Shown here: piece after piece, positions 46,042 through 59,413 of the stretch
Layout of the letters: the number at the start of each line of letters is the position of its first letter
Position numbering within the stretch: the stretch's first letter is position 1
Assembly: GCA_000349905.1 (NCBI GenBank)
Contig: KB722738.1
Location: 615,551-679,550, forward strand
DNA length: 64,000 nucleotides
Source of the DNA: Volvariella volvacea V23
Taxonomy: Eukaryota > Basidiomycota > Agaricomycetes > Agaricales > Pluteaceae
Direction of reading: 5' to 3'
The notes under the pieces: model-generated
What the model was told of the DNA's origin: nothing
Database searches by the model: none
What the model saw: the letters and a program-made list of their open reading frames with translations, nothing else
Translations under genes and position numbers: made by a program

Positions 46042-46981
46042 CTACTTAGTAGTTACCTGTCCATCGGATCGGTCCTTCCCAGCGGCACCCATTTTGTTAC
46101 CACTTCGGCCCCCGTTTTGTGTGTCGACGTACTCAAACTTGCGAGAATCCAGAGTGAATGTGACCGGTCCCTGTCAGAAGGTTGCATACGGTAGTCCTCC
46201 AAGTCATGGGTCGATCCATACCTCGTTCGTCAGGCTGACGCTCATCATAGCACCAAATCGCCCATCTTAAGGACTGCGTAAATTTTAGGGACATTTCAGG
46301 AAATGACCTCTATACCCTTTATTTTATCCGCATTGTAAGTCTTGCGGAGCTGGTCTAAGAACGTGGCATATAGCTCCCGAGATTCGTTGGGAGGCTTTGG
46401 AGGATTTAGCCTATTTGGCTTCGAGCTCGTGTCAGAAATCGTAACTCGCCATAGCTTTGTGAAAATCAGGCTTGTTGCCTTTCGTAGTATTGGCGTAAAG
46501 CGTAAATTGTGAGACACAGAGGATGTCGCCGTCGACATCCTTGACACTTGCTTTCCACATCTTTTCCGGATCATTTGGATCAGAAAATACGCGAAGAGAC
46601 AAGCTACGAAGAGAGTGTGAAATTAGCGGTGGATACTTCAGATACAACTCTCAGCTGCGAGTCCTTTCTGCGCGCCAGCAGTCCGACTAAATGATCGAGC
46701 TGGACCAACTTACATTTTGTTCGTTATGGTTTGTAAATCCGAAAGGGTGTCGTCTGTCCTAGGAGGTATTGAGCCCAGAGTATGCAAGAGCGATATTTAA
46801 GTGAACCTGAGCCGATGCCAACGAGAACCATCAGTCCTCGAGATATTTGCGAGATAACCTCGCCATCAACTGCATTCAAAAACCAAGTGGCGGACTTTGG
46901 TAACTTGACGCACACGCACCCGAGATAGAATCACTTACCCGATACGGACGCTGACGAAACGCGTTGAATGATGGCCCGCAT
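46042..46981 (-). CDS. DTD1: D-aminoacyl-tRNA deacylase
   Basis: Hydrolyses D-amino acids (and glycine mischarged on tRNA-Ala) from tRNA in the cytosol. Seven exons on the minus strand: 46981-46939, 46869-46807, 46753-46714, 46603-46450, 46394-46316, 46265-46222, 46170-46042; 183 aa. Family motifs are MRAIIQRVSSASV, RGLMVLVGIGSDDT, the catalytic SQFTLYA and the cross-subunit NEGPVTF. The C-terminus has a basic/Gly extension beyond the bacterial enzyme. Intron 4 begins GCGAGT right after KAM, another GC-AG intron; no GT donor preserves the frame. Divergent from the PPIL1 gene with 125 bp between starts. Confidence 0.94.
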
Positions 46982-47106
46982 TTGAAAGCACTCTCCCTGG
47001 ATGCCGGCGATAACTAGAAAAGAGTGTTACAGCGCTCGTCATGCACTTCTTGGCGGCCGCGTGAATGTGACATACTGTGACACATCCCATTTCGTGGTCG
47101 ACCCCC

Positions 47107-47874
47107 ATGTCAGAATCTGTCGTGCTCGAAACTAGCTTGGGTGATGTTCAGTTAGAGTTGTACTGGGACTACGCACCTAAAGTAAGTATTTCTCAAGCCG
47201 TTTCATGGTATGTTTGTGCTGATGGCGGTGCCTATTGTGAATTTTTAGACTTGCAAGAACTTTGCTGAATTAGCCAGACGAGGTTACTATAATGGTGTAG
47301 TATTCCACCGCATCATACCAGTATGTGATAGGATTACCCAGTCCGAAGAACTCAGTTGTCATTCAATCCAAAGGATTTCATGATCCAAACAGGCGATCCC
47401 ACTGGTACAGGTCGTGGCGGAACGAGTATCTACGGCCAGAAGTTGTAAGCGATCTCTCTAATACAATGCTGGAATTTTCTCACTCACTTATACGTGATCA
47501 GTGAGGACGAAATACATCCCGACCTGAGATTCACTGGTGCAGGCATTCTTGCCATGGCCAACGCAGGGCCAAACACTAATGGTTCGTGAGCGCAATTCCA
47601 AACGTGTCATTCATACGTGTTCATTTCATCCACGTTCCGTTAGGTTCTCAGTTCTTCATCACACTAAGTCCCACCCCATACCTAGACGCAAAGCACACCA
47701 TCTTTGGGCGTGTAAGCTCTGGCATGCGTGTGGTGCAACGCCTCGGAGCCGTAGCCACAGATGTGCAAGATAGGTTTGTGAAGAGTCTCTTAGATGAACG
47801 ACTATCTGACATGGCGTTATCATTCGTTTAGACCCAAGGAAGACGTCAAGATACATAAAGCCCGCGTAGTATAA
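47107..47874 (+). CDS. Cyclophilin-type peptidyl-prolyl isomerase, PPIL1-like
   Basis: A spliceosome-associated cyclophilin family member. Six exons: 47107-47181, 47249-47320, 47374-47444, 47502-47581, 47644-47773, 47832-47874; 156 aa. The catalytic region has [20 protein letters not shown] (Arg of the active site) and [23 protein letters not shown]1 features are the N-terminal [21 protein letters not shown], the [15 protein letters not shown] loop and [12 protein letters not shown], where the tryptophan of cyclophilin A is replaced by His. The C-terminus ends IHKARVV. Confidence 0.95.
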
Positions 47875-48518
47875 GCCAACCTGGTGGTATATGGCCCCCA
47901 AGCGCTTTCCTTGTTGCCCCTCGGCCTTGTTGGAAGTCATCAGTTGGCAGAAACGGTGTCTTGTTTTCTATGGGCTTCCACGCCTCGATAAGTTTACTTC
48001 TATGACCTTGGGGATATCGCATTGTCCACTTAGGTTTGTCTTCGTGCTGTGCTCCGTGTCGTAGTTCTCCAGAAATTAACACCGAAGTGTCAAGTATACG
48101 CGATTGGAGGAACGGAAGTTCGTTCTCACTCCATAAATGTTCTCATACCCACATAGCTGGGTGAATACCGCCCACTGGATAGGTTTTAACCCAGTCATCT
48201 GTCATTTGGTTCCCACTTAGTTACCAGTTCCCAACTTCTGGAAGCTTTCAAAGGCGTGAGGTCGGAACCAACGCGGTTGGCGTTTGAAATGAGATTTTCA
48301 TAAGATCGAAAGCCATGATAATAACGCTTAACTACTATGAAAGGGATTCAGCATTGTACATACGAGAGAATCTACTAATTGCTATGATGGTATGCGAGGG
48401 AAAGAAATGATGTAGCTGCAAGAGTCATGAAGTAGGGGGAGCGCAAAACAATTTCTCAAAAAACGAACACAGTGCCAGGTCCACTTATAAATTGAATGGG
48501 AAAAGAAAAACAGGAAAA
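47875..48518. other. Convergent 3' flank of PPIL1-like and CDC4 genes
   Basis: UTR-like; no gene supported. Confidence 0.4.
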
Positions 48519-51517
48519 TCAACGTCTTCGAGTACCGTGGGCTCTCACCCTAGGCCGCGTGGGGGTCTCCTCATTGGCTGATAACCGCGAGGCAAGAGAT
48601 GCTGCTAGGTATGAATTTGGTCGTCGCGATGGCCCCGCAGAACTACTTCCCCGGGACATCCTTCCTGCGTGTGACTGATGCGCTCTTGAACTTGAGGCAA
48701 CCTGAGATGAAGACGATGGCCACAACGATGTATCCGCTGTCTCCGATACACCCATGGTACTGGCTTCGGAGACTCCTCGGCGCCTGTCCTCTTCCGTGTC
48801 CCCTTCCATTGGAATACTACGCCCACGGCGTTGGTGCACCCGTGACGGATATTCGGATTCACCCATTTCCACATAATCGTCGGCGGGGGAAAGATCTTGA
48901 TCCATAGCATCACCCTCCGTTCCTTCTTGCTCATCTTCCTCCGCAATACCAGACAACTGCTTCATTTTTGCCTGGAACTCTACATCCGCTTCATCGTCAT
49001 CACTCAGCCCATCATCATCATACAATCCATTAGGAGGTTCCCCCACCCAATCATCATCTCCATCCTTTCCAAAGTCCCAAACATCCAGAACGGTGGCATC
49101 ATCTCTGTTACTTGCCGCCACGCACCAGCGCCCTTCGAAGACAACTTGCCACACGCCAGTAATGTTCGTTAACAAGTCTCGTACAACTGTTCCATCTCGA
49201 ATGTTCCACATTTTGAGATTACCGTCGGAGCCGCTAAGCACCTTGAATTCATCGTGTTGGAAGCAGGTGATTGCACCAGTATGTGCTGCCAAGGTATGCT
49301 GCAGCTCGCCAGTGTCTGGGTCCCAGACTCGAAGGGTTGAGTCCGCAGCAGCAGACACTAGGTGTGAGGGCGAGAGCCCAAGGAGCCCCACGAGTGAGGT
49401 GTGTCCAGTCAAAGTAAACTGACATTGTCCGGTTCCTAAATTCCAGACGCGTACTGTACCATCCATGGAACCAGAGCAAGCTTGATTTCGACTTGGGTCT
49501 AATACGACGCTGTATACTATTTGACATGCCAATTAGCCACGAACTTCGGAGGGAAAACAGTGCCAACCTTTCTGAGTGTGCCCAGTCAAGACCCATTTGC
49601 ACTGGCCAGTTATGATATCCCATATGCGCACGTTACAATCATAGCTCCCCGATACTAGAGTGCGACCTCTAGCAGCGAGGGCTCTGACAGCATGGTCGTG
49701 GCCCTCTAGGTGTAGTCTGTGATAAGGGTTCTCCTCTGCATCCTGTTGAAAGACTTCATTAATGACACATATCCTCGATTGAAATCCCAGGCACGTACAC
49801 AAACGTCTGAAGGGTCCATCTCCCCATCATCGGCACCGAAGCACCTGAACTCCATCTCTCCAGGTTTAGGTAGTGTCCAAACTCGTAGTGAGTGGTCTCG
49901 GCTTCCTGTAACAATCAAAGGCCGCTTAGGCCACTTCTCCTTTGTGATAACACCACTCTCTTGCTCCACTTCGACCCACTCAGGCTTTACGATGGCAAGA
50001 CACCGAACGGTGCTGGTGTGACCACCGAAGACGTGAGTACACCTCCCCGTCTTGAGATCCCAGATACGGACAGTTCGGTCAGTAGAGCCGCTGACGAGGG
50101 TATCATTCCTTGCAGCAAGTGCCCATACACCACCCTCATGACCTTCCAATGAGCGTACAAGCCTACCGTCTTGAGGTGAATAAATATGGATGGAATGATC
50201 GTCTGAGGCAGAAATGATGCGTCCATGTGAGAAGATGAGACATGTGACAACAGAAGAACCGTGGGCGGGAACGGAAACGTGTTTAGGCTCAGGATTACTC
50301 GCCCATCGTGTACGGGTTAGATGCCGGGATTTGAATAATATCTTGTAAGGATGTGGAAGTGGAAGTGATTGAGGTACGGAAGAAGTGGGCGTGGGCAAGA
50401 CTGATCCGGCTCGATAGGCGTGTGGAGATGGTTCGCATTGAATCCCAGCTGCCCGACGTCTTGCCAAGATGGCTTTCGCAAAGGCATTTTCGCTTTCACC
50501 CCCGAACCAAATCTTTGTGGTCTTGAGTAGGTCTCGCCAAAGGACAGGGTCGGAATCAATAATAGCTCGCCATGTCCGAGAAACTCGGGAAGCGCGGGCA
50601 AGTGTTGGGTATGGGAGGTAGCTCAGAATATGAGATACTAATTCAGCGGGAAGGAGAGTGAGGAAGTCGCGTGCTAATGTCGGGGTTAGGACGGAATGCA
50701 GAGTGCGAAGAACGGGAAGGGGGGAGTGGCGCAGTAACGTCAACAGGAAGTGAGATTGTAGCTGCGGTGGGAGACTTGTGAAATGTGCCAACAGTGACGG
50801 CAGGGTCATAAGCGCAGTCAAAGAAAGGTCGGGCTGAAAAGGAACTTGCTGTTGTTGCTGCGCTGGAGGTGGGGAAGGTGCTCCGCTAGGCGGCGCGGAT
50901 GGCCAGATGCTTTCTGGGGGTGGTGATCCATGCGGTGATGGAAGGGGTGATGGTGGAGCGGCTGCATTCACGGTCGATATGGGAGGCGGGGGTCCTGCTC
51001 TTGCTTTCTTTCGTGGAGGAGCTTCACTGTATGCGCTCGATGTAGACTCTACACCTTCCATCATATTGTCGCTCGCGTGAGATCGCTTCTTTCCGTAACG
51101 CTCGATGGCCTCAGCCAGACCAACCACGGGTACATGTTCCGTGTTTACTTCACGTCGTACAATCCTCCAACCCTTCCCTGCAATTGGCTCTTGCTCTTCT
51201 TGTGCTTCATCATCTACCAAGTCCCCATCGCGAAATGTGGCTTTGGCACCCCCGGGGAAAACCAAAGGAAATGATCGTAGTGACGTTGGCAGAGTAGCAT
51301 GGAGCAACGGGTAGTTTTTGGGGTCTTTGGGAGAAGACGGAGGGGGTAAAGGGGGAAGTTGAATAGGCGCATAAACTGTTCTTGTTGTCGTTGTTGTCAC
51401 TACACTATTCAGAAATTCCTCAATTCAATGAGCCAAGCAGAACGGGGACAAAATGACTCACGTCGTGGTTGTCTCTGCCGGCTGGAGAACCAGCATTGGC
51501 CGTTGATTGGTGTTCAT
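48519..51517 (-). CDS. CDC4: F-box/WD40 protein Cdc4 (Fbw7-type SCF substrate receptor)
   Basis: Binds phosphorylated substrates and presents them to SCF ubiquitin ligase in the nucleus. Four exons on the minus strand: 51517-51462, 51404-49805, 49742-49568, 49516-48519; about 942 aa. The donor of exon 2 may instead be 6 nt further (GTACGT, exon ending 49799). The N-terminal 230 residues are Pro-rich and disordered, with a short poly-Gln. The F-box at about 265-310 reads LLPAELVSHILSYLPYPTLA then ASRVSRTWRAIIDSDPVLWR. The WD40 propeller follows with STVRCLAIV, PLIVTGSRDHSLRVWTLPKP, NPYHRLHLEGHDHAVRALAA and HTGAITCFQHDEFKVLSG. The last about 180 residues are acidic then Ser-rich with a basic end (RVRAHGTRRR), a possible nuclear localisation signal. 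Confidence 0.94.
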
Positions 51518-54500
51518 GGAGCAGATAGTACAGAGAGTATAATGGAAGTGGCAATCAACTTGGTGACACTGGCGGTGGCCAATAGCAGATTCGTGCGGAG
51601 CTGGAAAATCCAAGTCAGCCACAAACAGGCCGTTCTCCTATTTCGCCCCTTGCTGTCCCTGTCGTCTGACTCAAAATCGGTCCTAGGCCTCCAGGTATCT
51701 GCTTTTTGTATCGCGCCTGCGTCCTGTATCATCATACTCGACCCTTTTTCGAAGCCCCTTGCTGACCCCCCAAAAGTCCGAATGCTCACATAAAGCTTAG
51801 ACAGTGCCGCTTGGGCTTGTCACTGGTGCTGAAAGAAATGTATTGTTTGCGACTGGCATGTAGTGCCCATTTGGTCTTTGGGGTTGGGCAGTGAGCCTGA
51901 AAGCTTGAGTATATGGTGTTCAGTATAGTCTGCATCTGGAGACGTCATTGCCTATGATATCCAGCTCATTCTCGTCTATGGCACCTTATTCTACTAACGT
52001 TAATTCCTCGTTTCCCTCGTTTGTAATCTATCTTTAGCACATTATCAATGCATTTTATATAAAAGCCTTATGCCAAGGCTTTGATAGGCATTCTCGACCT
52101 TTGTGACATGCTTAGTTCCAACATTGTACTCCAGAAGGGGCATCGCAGAAAGACAAGTTCACCTGCGTCCTCTTGCCAACGTATTTTCTTGCCACATATG
52201 TTGTCATGCCAGTTATCATATTGCCTCGGTTCACTTCAGTGGTGCTAGAATCCTTATGGGGTTGGACTGGTCTTTTTTCCTCGGACTATGTTGACTCGAG
52301 CACCACCTCGATACGGTGACAGTAGAATCAATACTTGTGTTCGCTTCTGAATACTCCGATTTGATACTCTTTATCTTCGCAATCATGTAGGGGCTTGATG
52401 GGGAAATGGAGTCAGGTTCATCGCTGAGTATTGCCCTCCGGGAGCAATCAATGGGTCGATTAATTTTGAGGATAAATTTTATCGAGTCCGTACACAATTC
52501 TGACACACTCTAATCGTATTCTTTGGCATATCAATCACAGTGCAAATAATCTTGTTCGCCTGCTGGCGAGGCGGCGTGTCCGCTCTGAACCTGTAGGTGA
52601 TGACCATTAACTTTTCAAGCCAAGTTTTAGGTTGCATATAGTATTCGCAGTTGTATGGGATTTCTGAAACCTCGCTGAATGCGATTACTACCTGCCATTG
52701 CAGGCTTGGTGTTGTCCCCATGGCATGCGAACACTATTTGAATACACCTGGGTTCCTGCGACATAACGCGTTTTAATCTCGTTACACCCTTGACGCAGGT
52801 TTCAGGCCTTATCAGCAAGAATTCTGGAGTGGGTAACTTCAAGGCCAATCTGACGGCTCTTACCACATGGAATAGAGTCCTCAATTCCCTCGTTGTGTCA
52901 ATGCCTACTGAACCTTTTGAAACGGGAAACAAAAAATCCAGCCAACACCACATAAGTGACTACATTCCTATTTCAGCTTCATCAGATATGAAATATTCCC
53001 TGTCTGGAAATAGTCGAGAATTCTATACCCAGGCTCGAAGTTAAGAAACTCGTCTTCGGCGCTTGCTTTGTTCTGATTCGAATTGTGGGTGACTTACACG
53101 AGGCCACTTGCAAATATATATCTGTCCAATAGGTTCAGTATCAGTGCGCTTAGCGACGTCGGTCAGTTGCAATAAAAGAATGCATAAGCGCGGCTGACAG
53201 AGAAGGCCATAAGCGTACGGAGTCGGGGACTGGAGTCCTCCCTGGAAGCACCGGCAGGTATGTATGCTGACGGAGCCGTATAGAACCATGGATCGCGTTG
53301 CCTTTACTCTATATTTCATGTATTTTACCAGAAACCTGGTCAGGACTTCAATTATTCAGAAGCGAAGGGTGATGGCGTCGGGAAAACGGATGTGTGAAGA
53401 TAATTAAGGCCCTAGATCGTAATTTAGATCGAATAATTGAGTGATACGAATCCGTGGAATGAGCTAGTGAGCTGCTTGATTGGTATGGATTCTTTACCAA
53501 GGTAACAGCACTCGCTCCATGTTGTGCATGCGTGCACAATCTAGATTTTCATCACCCTATACAAATGGTGAAATGTGAATTTCTCGGGGGTGACGACACC
53601 ACTCTACAGTCAAGGAAGGAAGCATCAATATAAATCCTACTAATAGGATTGTCTTCACTTGGCCAGTTGGTCTGCGAAGGGTCTGGAACCACTTCCGAGT
53701 CTGAGTTAACACAATTTGCTGGTAATAATCCTGGAACAAATGCGAAGATCAATTCTAGTGTAAGCAGAATAAATTTATATCAGCACTAACTCACTATGCT
53801 GATATATGCGATCGACCGGCAGTGTCAAGCTTGAGAGTGTGTTGCAGCGGCATCGGATGGGCGTAGAATGGAGCCTGGAAACTGGGACAGGGCAGTACTG
53901 CGTCAATGCTTCTTGAAGAGGAGAATAATAAACCGATTTCGTTCGCGGCTTCGTGAACGTGCAAAGTGCTGACTGGATTAGGGATAAATGAAAAGGAGCA
54001 CATGGCTACTGAAGCAGGCATGAGAGAGCGTTCATGATGACGGCATAACCGCGTTGAGCAAGATCACCAAGCAGCGGACGGGTCAACTCACAATGAATGT
54101 GAGGCATGAAGGAGATGGTACATACAGATTTCTGGCAGGATCTGCTCAGGGCGTTCTTCCATGATCAACAAGTGGGTAGTTGACCAGGTAGACGTATCCA
54201 CTCCGACAATATGCCCAATCCCCCTCCTGACCTCTTCACGAAAAGCCGTCGGCTTTGACCATCTATCTGCTATGCTTGAAGATAAGCTCTTGACAGAATG
54301 CCATAAGGGGCATAGTGAACTTTTCTTTAACATCCCCGCTACCACTCTAGGAAAGAGGAAGCAATAACTTGTACATGACGACAGCCTTCGGCAGCTGGTT
54401 GTGTCTAGCATCCAACGCCACGCACTGGCAGTCACCCAGGGTGCTGTCATCTTAGTTGGGTTTGTACATTGATCCTAGGTGTCTTTATTATCTGCGAGGA

Positions 54501-56011
54501 ATTAACGATTTGTCAAATTTGCAAGAACGATCGCAGCCACTAATCTGACCAACCAATCACCTATTCGCGCTCTAGATGGGAAGGCTCAGAGTGGGATTAG
54601 AAATATACCGCCCTGGGAAAAAATAGATATGTTGCGACTCATGGATTTGTACCTCGCCATCATAACTATTCGAGTAATAGTTCGATGGCTGGCTAGACAA
54701 CGCTACGACGCTCATAGATAGAAAGTCTATCACCGCTGTGGGGCTTGTAGGTCACTGGCTGTGGAATGGTTCCAGTGTATCTGAACTCTGGTGATAGATG
54801 ATAAGATTAGGGAGTTACGAATGACAGGGCTCAGTTCCGTGCCGTCGCAGGGCGAGAAAACACATTCAAAGAGCGCCAGCACCAACCTCGAGCAGATTGC
54901 CGAGGACTTCGAGACGTCATTTCATGAAAAAGCTCTCTCCTTTTTTGTCATTCGGGTGGTGGAAATCGGTTTTGACTAGCAGGGGTGGTTTGTCATCCCT
55001 GTTACGACATGAGAGAAAGTGTCCAGCTCGACAGCTCGACGAGGAATCTCTAATACCGAAGTTGCAGGGACGCGAGCTGGTTGGCTGAATTTCCAAGTCC
55101 TCGGTACAAGCGCGTGAATAGGAGTGAAAGCGAGCCAACTTTTCGTCTCATCGACGAAATTCTGAACAGCATTGGGAATTTGTTTGGTGGCTAGTATATT
55201 TTTAGCCATGTCCTGATTTACCTTGAGGTTAAGCCAACACGAGGATCCTGAGTAATGTTGCCGTTGACGAGGCCACTGAGAGTGGACAAAGCTGTGAGAA
55301 GAACTGGATAGACAGCGTCACGAGATATACGGGCTTCAATTAGAAACCCCAGGGTGAGTGAAGGAGCCACAGAAGCCATCTATTCTTGAGAATATTCAGC
55401 CAGAGATATAGCGAAAGTTGGTCAGAAGTGGCATTGGATGCATGGATGAGCCCCAAGAAGCGCAGAGACCCGCAGCGGTCGCGCCAATGGTGGCGGATGG
55501 ATTCCAAATGTTCCAGGCGTTGTGGGGTAATAGCGGTGGGGCGCTGAGTCAGCAAGGGTTGTGTGGGGTTAGCGCGATTCAAACTTGGCCGACACCGCTG
55601 ACCCTCGCACCTCCCAATCTCGTCAAACCCGGCCGTAAATCTCTGGTTGCACATATCCCGGGTATTACTGAATCTCATTCCGTTGGGCAACTTTATCGAT
55701 TTCTGCTCAAGCCGGCGCTATTCACCGTGTCAATTTTGCTGCTGAACGAGGAAGATCTCGAATTTTGCAGGATCTTGAGCAGCTGCGGTTCCTATTCTCA
55801 GCCTGCGCCATTTCGGGTCTCTTCTTCTCAATACGAATCAAGATTGCTCGCCTAGCATTTGGATTCCAATCAAAGGGGTAAATCCATACTCCACGTGAGT
55901 GGTATCACAACCTAGCTTTTAAAGGCCCAGGTATGTGCAACCAGCCCGCATTTTGCAAAGCTTTCGCTGCTGTTGGAGCAGTCGAGATACCCACCAAGAC
56001 ATTGATACCCA
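51518..56011. other. 4.5 kb gene-poor stretch with fragments only
   Basis: Many short frames on both strands, none of which can be spliced into a recognisable product. Consecutive minus-strand frames at 52953-52231 overlap in different phases as if one coding sequence had been broken. The same is true near 54450-54088 and 55209-54917. No clear terminal repeats or transposase motifs were found by eye. The last few hundred bases should include the promoter of the Zn2Cys6 gene. Confidence 0.4.
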
Positions 56012-59000
56012 ATGGACATGTCTCCTTATGCTTATTCATCCTACTATACTCCTCCTGCTCGGCATTTTGCACACATTCCCCTCCCGTATTCTGACTCCCT
56101 GCCTCTTTCTCATCAGGACTTCGCAATGGTTCACAACGATCAGCAATTACCTCCTTCCATGCAGCCACCCCCGTCGCCCTCCATCCCGATTGACCCCGCC
56201 CTTCAGGTCCCTTTGTATCCCCCTTACTATGCAACGTATCAGCAGTCACATCTCCCCCAGCACCTCGCACTTCCGCCCAACTACTCATCTCCATCCTCCC
56301 AGACATCAGATACTATGGGCACTCCACCAACTGAACATATGTATCCCTCGTCCTCCGGCACTAGTAACAAGCGGCATGCATCTGTTGTCTCTAATGCCCC
56401 TACAGAGGACAGTCGCAAAAGACCACGAAGAGATGACGAATCTGATACACAGAGTCCTGGCGCTGAAAAAGAAGAGCAACTGAAACCGAAACCCACCCGC
56501 GGCTCTCGGTATGTCCCCCGACCCATTTTGTAGGGCAACACTTACCGCATCGCAGGGCGTGTACTGTATGTCGGCGATTGAAGATGAAATGCGTTGGCGC
56601 AGAACAAGGTCCCCCGTGCAAGCGCTGCCAGGCCGGCAACCACCAGTGCATATTTGAGGAGTCGAACCGCGGAAAGCGATCGTCCAAGTTCGTCCTATTG
56701 CGCCATGATGTGGCGTTTACTTATTTTTGTTTAGGAAGCACGAACTCCTCACGAGGTCCTTACGCAAAATGGAGCGGACTCTTGACACAGTCCTCCGTTC
56801 TATAGGTAACCCAAGCATCGCGTCTGGGATGCTATCCCGCACTCCTTCGCCCACACCCCAAGGCGCTACAACACAAGCATTGCTGGACACATCCCCATCC
56901 CCACCTCCCTCGTCTAGTTTTCAAAATAATAACACCCAACCTCCCCCTGGTTCTCCCAAGTTGCACTCTCTGCCTGATAATTCGCTCAATCCGTTGGGTC
57001 TGCTTGCTGAAGCAAGTCTAGCCAACAGAAGAGCTCAGGCAACAAATTCATCTGGTCTAGTTGCGAGCTCTAATGGGCCAGCAGATCGTAAGCTGGGTGT
57101 CGCAAGCGACAATTACTTCAAGCCAGGTTTGTCCAATGATGGGTGATTTTCCTGGTGTTTACGCCTCGTCTAGGTCCCATGACAATTTTGCCCTTGAGAC
57201 GACTGTATATTGAACGTCAAATTCAACCTGAAATGCTGAGTTTTGTCAGCACAGAAGAAGTCATTGCTCTATTTAAAATGTGAGAGAACCTTTTATCTGT
57301 GCGCCTAATGCATCAGTACTAATACCATGATCAGATATTTTGACCATATTAACGTATGTTGTCTGTGGTACCATTCTTCACACATTGTTTCAACTTCACG
57401 CCAGATGCACTGTAATCTCCTCGACCCAAAATTCCATACGCCCTCGTTGGTGTGTTCGCGTTCGCCATTTTTGTTAACAACAAGTAAGTTTGCGCGCTTC
57501 ATTTTCCCGGATTAGTGCCTAACTGGGCCACAGTATGTGCGATTGCCAGTAAATTTTACACAGCTAAACCAGAACTTCACCCGAAGTTGGTGGACTTGGC
57601 CGCCAAGCTCGCCTTTAGCGTACCTGCTAAAGGTTACAAATCTGTGGAAATTGTACAAGCTTACCTACTACTTGCTCTATGGGGTTGTGGTGCTGTTGAA
57701 CGATTCGAGCAAGACAAGACTTGGCTGCTTTTGGGCATGGCCATCAGGTAGTTTCTCTTAGTCATATGATCACACTCGCGTGTGATACTCATTCTTATTG
57801 ACAGGATGGCAACAGACTTGAATCTTCACCGGAAAACGGCAGTTACAAGCCCAGACACTGCAGAAGGCAAAGCACGAGATTATGAAGTCCATAATAGGGA
57901 GCGAACCTGGATACTTTGCTTCTGCTTGGATCGGAGCTTTAGCGCCCAGATGGGGAAGCCCCACTCAATAAAGGAGGAGTTAGTATATACCCTTGTTAGT
58001 TTGGAGGACATAAAAAGCTGACGGGCCTTCCAATAGCTCAATTATTCGTAATGCCACAGAATGGGCTCGCGCTTCCGCCGCTATTCCGTCCGATATTTCA
58101 CTTGCCGCCTATGTGGTAAGTATTCATCTTACACTTGAACATTCAGATACCAACCTCAATCATGCATAGGGTTTGCAACGTATCCTTTCAAGGAGCTTGG
58201 ATTTCTTGTACTCTGGAACTGATGCAGCGTCCGGTTTACAAACTCAATGCGACTTCCTTCTTGTTATCAAAACTTTTGAAACGCAAGTTCTTGCGTGGCA
58301 CCAGGAGTGGATCACACAAAGGCATTGGCAAAGTACGAGTATATCATTTTTGTCAAGATAGCTCGACTAACCTCATTCCAGGCGAATCGTCGGCGATAAT
58401 TCAATACAAGCAACTGATATCCAAGTTTTACTTCAACTACGCAATGCTTATCCTGAACTCGTTTGGCCTCCAGAACGCTCTGGAGCGAACCCCAGTTAAC
58501 ATTGGGCACTTCTTTGCTCGGTGCCACTCATCTGCCATTGCCTGTGCGACCATTGTCCGAGATGAATTGGGACCCAAGGGATTCATGAAGTATTCGCCCG
58601 ATTCTCATTTCGTTCAAACGTCCTACGCGGTGCTTAGCTTGTTGAAGGTATGGTTGTTTTCGTCGTTTGGGTTGATCTCTTGCTGACAAATCGTCAAAGC
58701 TCGTTCGTCCCGAGTTCCAAGCCTTCCTTGAGCACGAACAAAGTACCTTGACACTCGTGAAGGACGTTGCTGACGTGCTAGAAAAGATTGCCGCCAGCCC
58801 TACGCATACCCCCGCTCTTTACGGGGTGTTCCTTCGTGCCCTAATATCAGCTAAACTTGAACCAAAGAGCGACGGGCAACCAAATGGTGCCCATGCAGAA
58901 GGGAACGAACAGCAGCTCAGTGCCGGTGACGCCCAACAAACAAATGGACAGCATAGTCAGCATGCTCTCTTCGGCGGCGAACCCGGTTTCAACCTCAATG

Positions 59001-59413
59001 AATTCCAATTTGATAGTGAGATGGGCCCAGCGGCGGATATAACCACATTCCCGCCAACTATGGCGCCGAATCCAACTGAAGAGACGTTTGGGGCTCTAAC
59101 CATGGAGAATCTTTTGAGTAGCGGATTTTGGGACAATGTCCTCATTCCAGGTAAGTCTACCGTTGATCGCCTTAAGTTACCCATACTGACCGTTCCTGCA
59201 GGATATAATACCTTGGACGGCTTGAGTGGTGGCTTCGTGTTTGGCGTTGGGGGAAGTGGATTGATCACTCCCCACCTTGGGCGTTCACCAGCTCAGTCTG
59301 GTTCGAATACTCCTTCAAGAGGTAGCAATTTGCAGCATCCGTTGACACAAATGAGTATTGATGCTGCATTCGACAGTCAACTACAACCAGAGGGTATAAA
59401 ACTTGATGCATAG
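56012..59413 (+). CDS. Zn(II)2Cys6 transcription factor with fungal_trans domain
   Basis: Thirteen exons give 927 aa: 56012-56508, 56556-56687, 56735-57126, 57174-57279, 57335-57353, 57405-57483, 57534-57747, 57805-57978, 58037-58115, 58170-58332, 58382-58647, 58700-59150, 59202-59413. The N-terminal 165 residues are Tyr/Pro/Ser-rich. The binuclear cluster (about 167-197) has the spacing CX2CX6CX8CX2CX6C, with CRRLKMKC at its heart. It is followed by a basic linker and a short coiled coil (KHELLTRSLRKMERTLDTVL). The middle homology region typical of fungal_trans carries LLLALWGCGAVERFEQDK and MATDLNLHRK, then NRERTWILCFCLDRSFS. The C-terminus is Gln/Ser/Gly-rich, probably an activation region. 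It may be related to basidiomycete PriB-type regulators; that is a weak guess. Confidence 0.92.

Noticed and set aside
51398..51400. GTG at 51400 as the start of Cdc4
   Set aside because: Nuclear fungal genes rarely start at GTG; an upstream exon 51517-51462 supplies an ATG and splices in phase into this frame.
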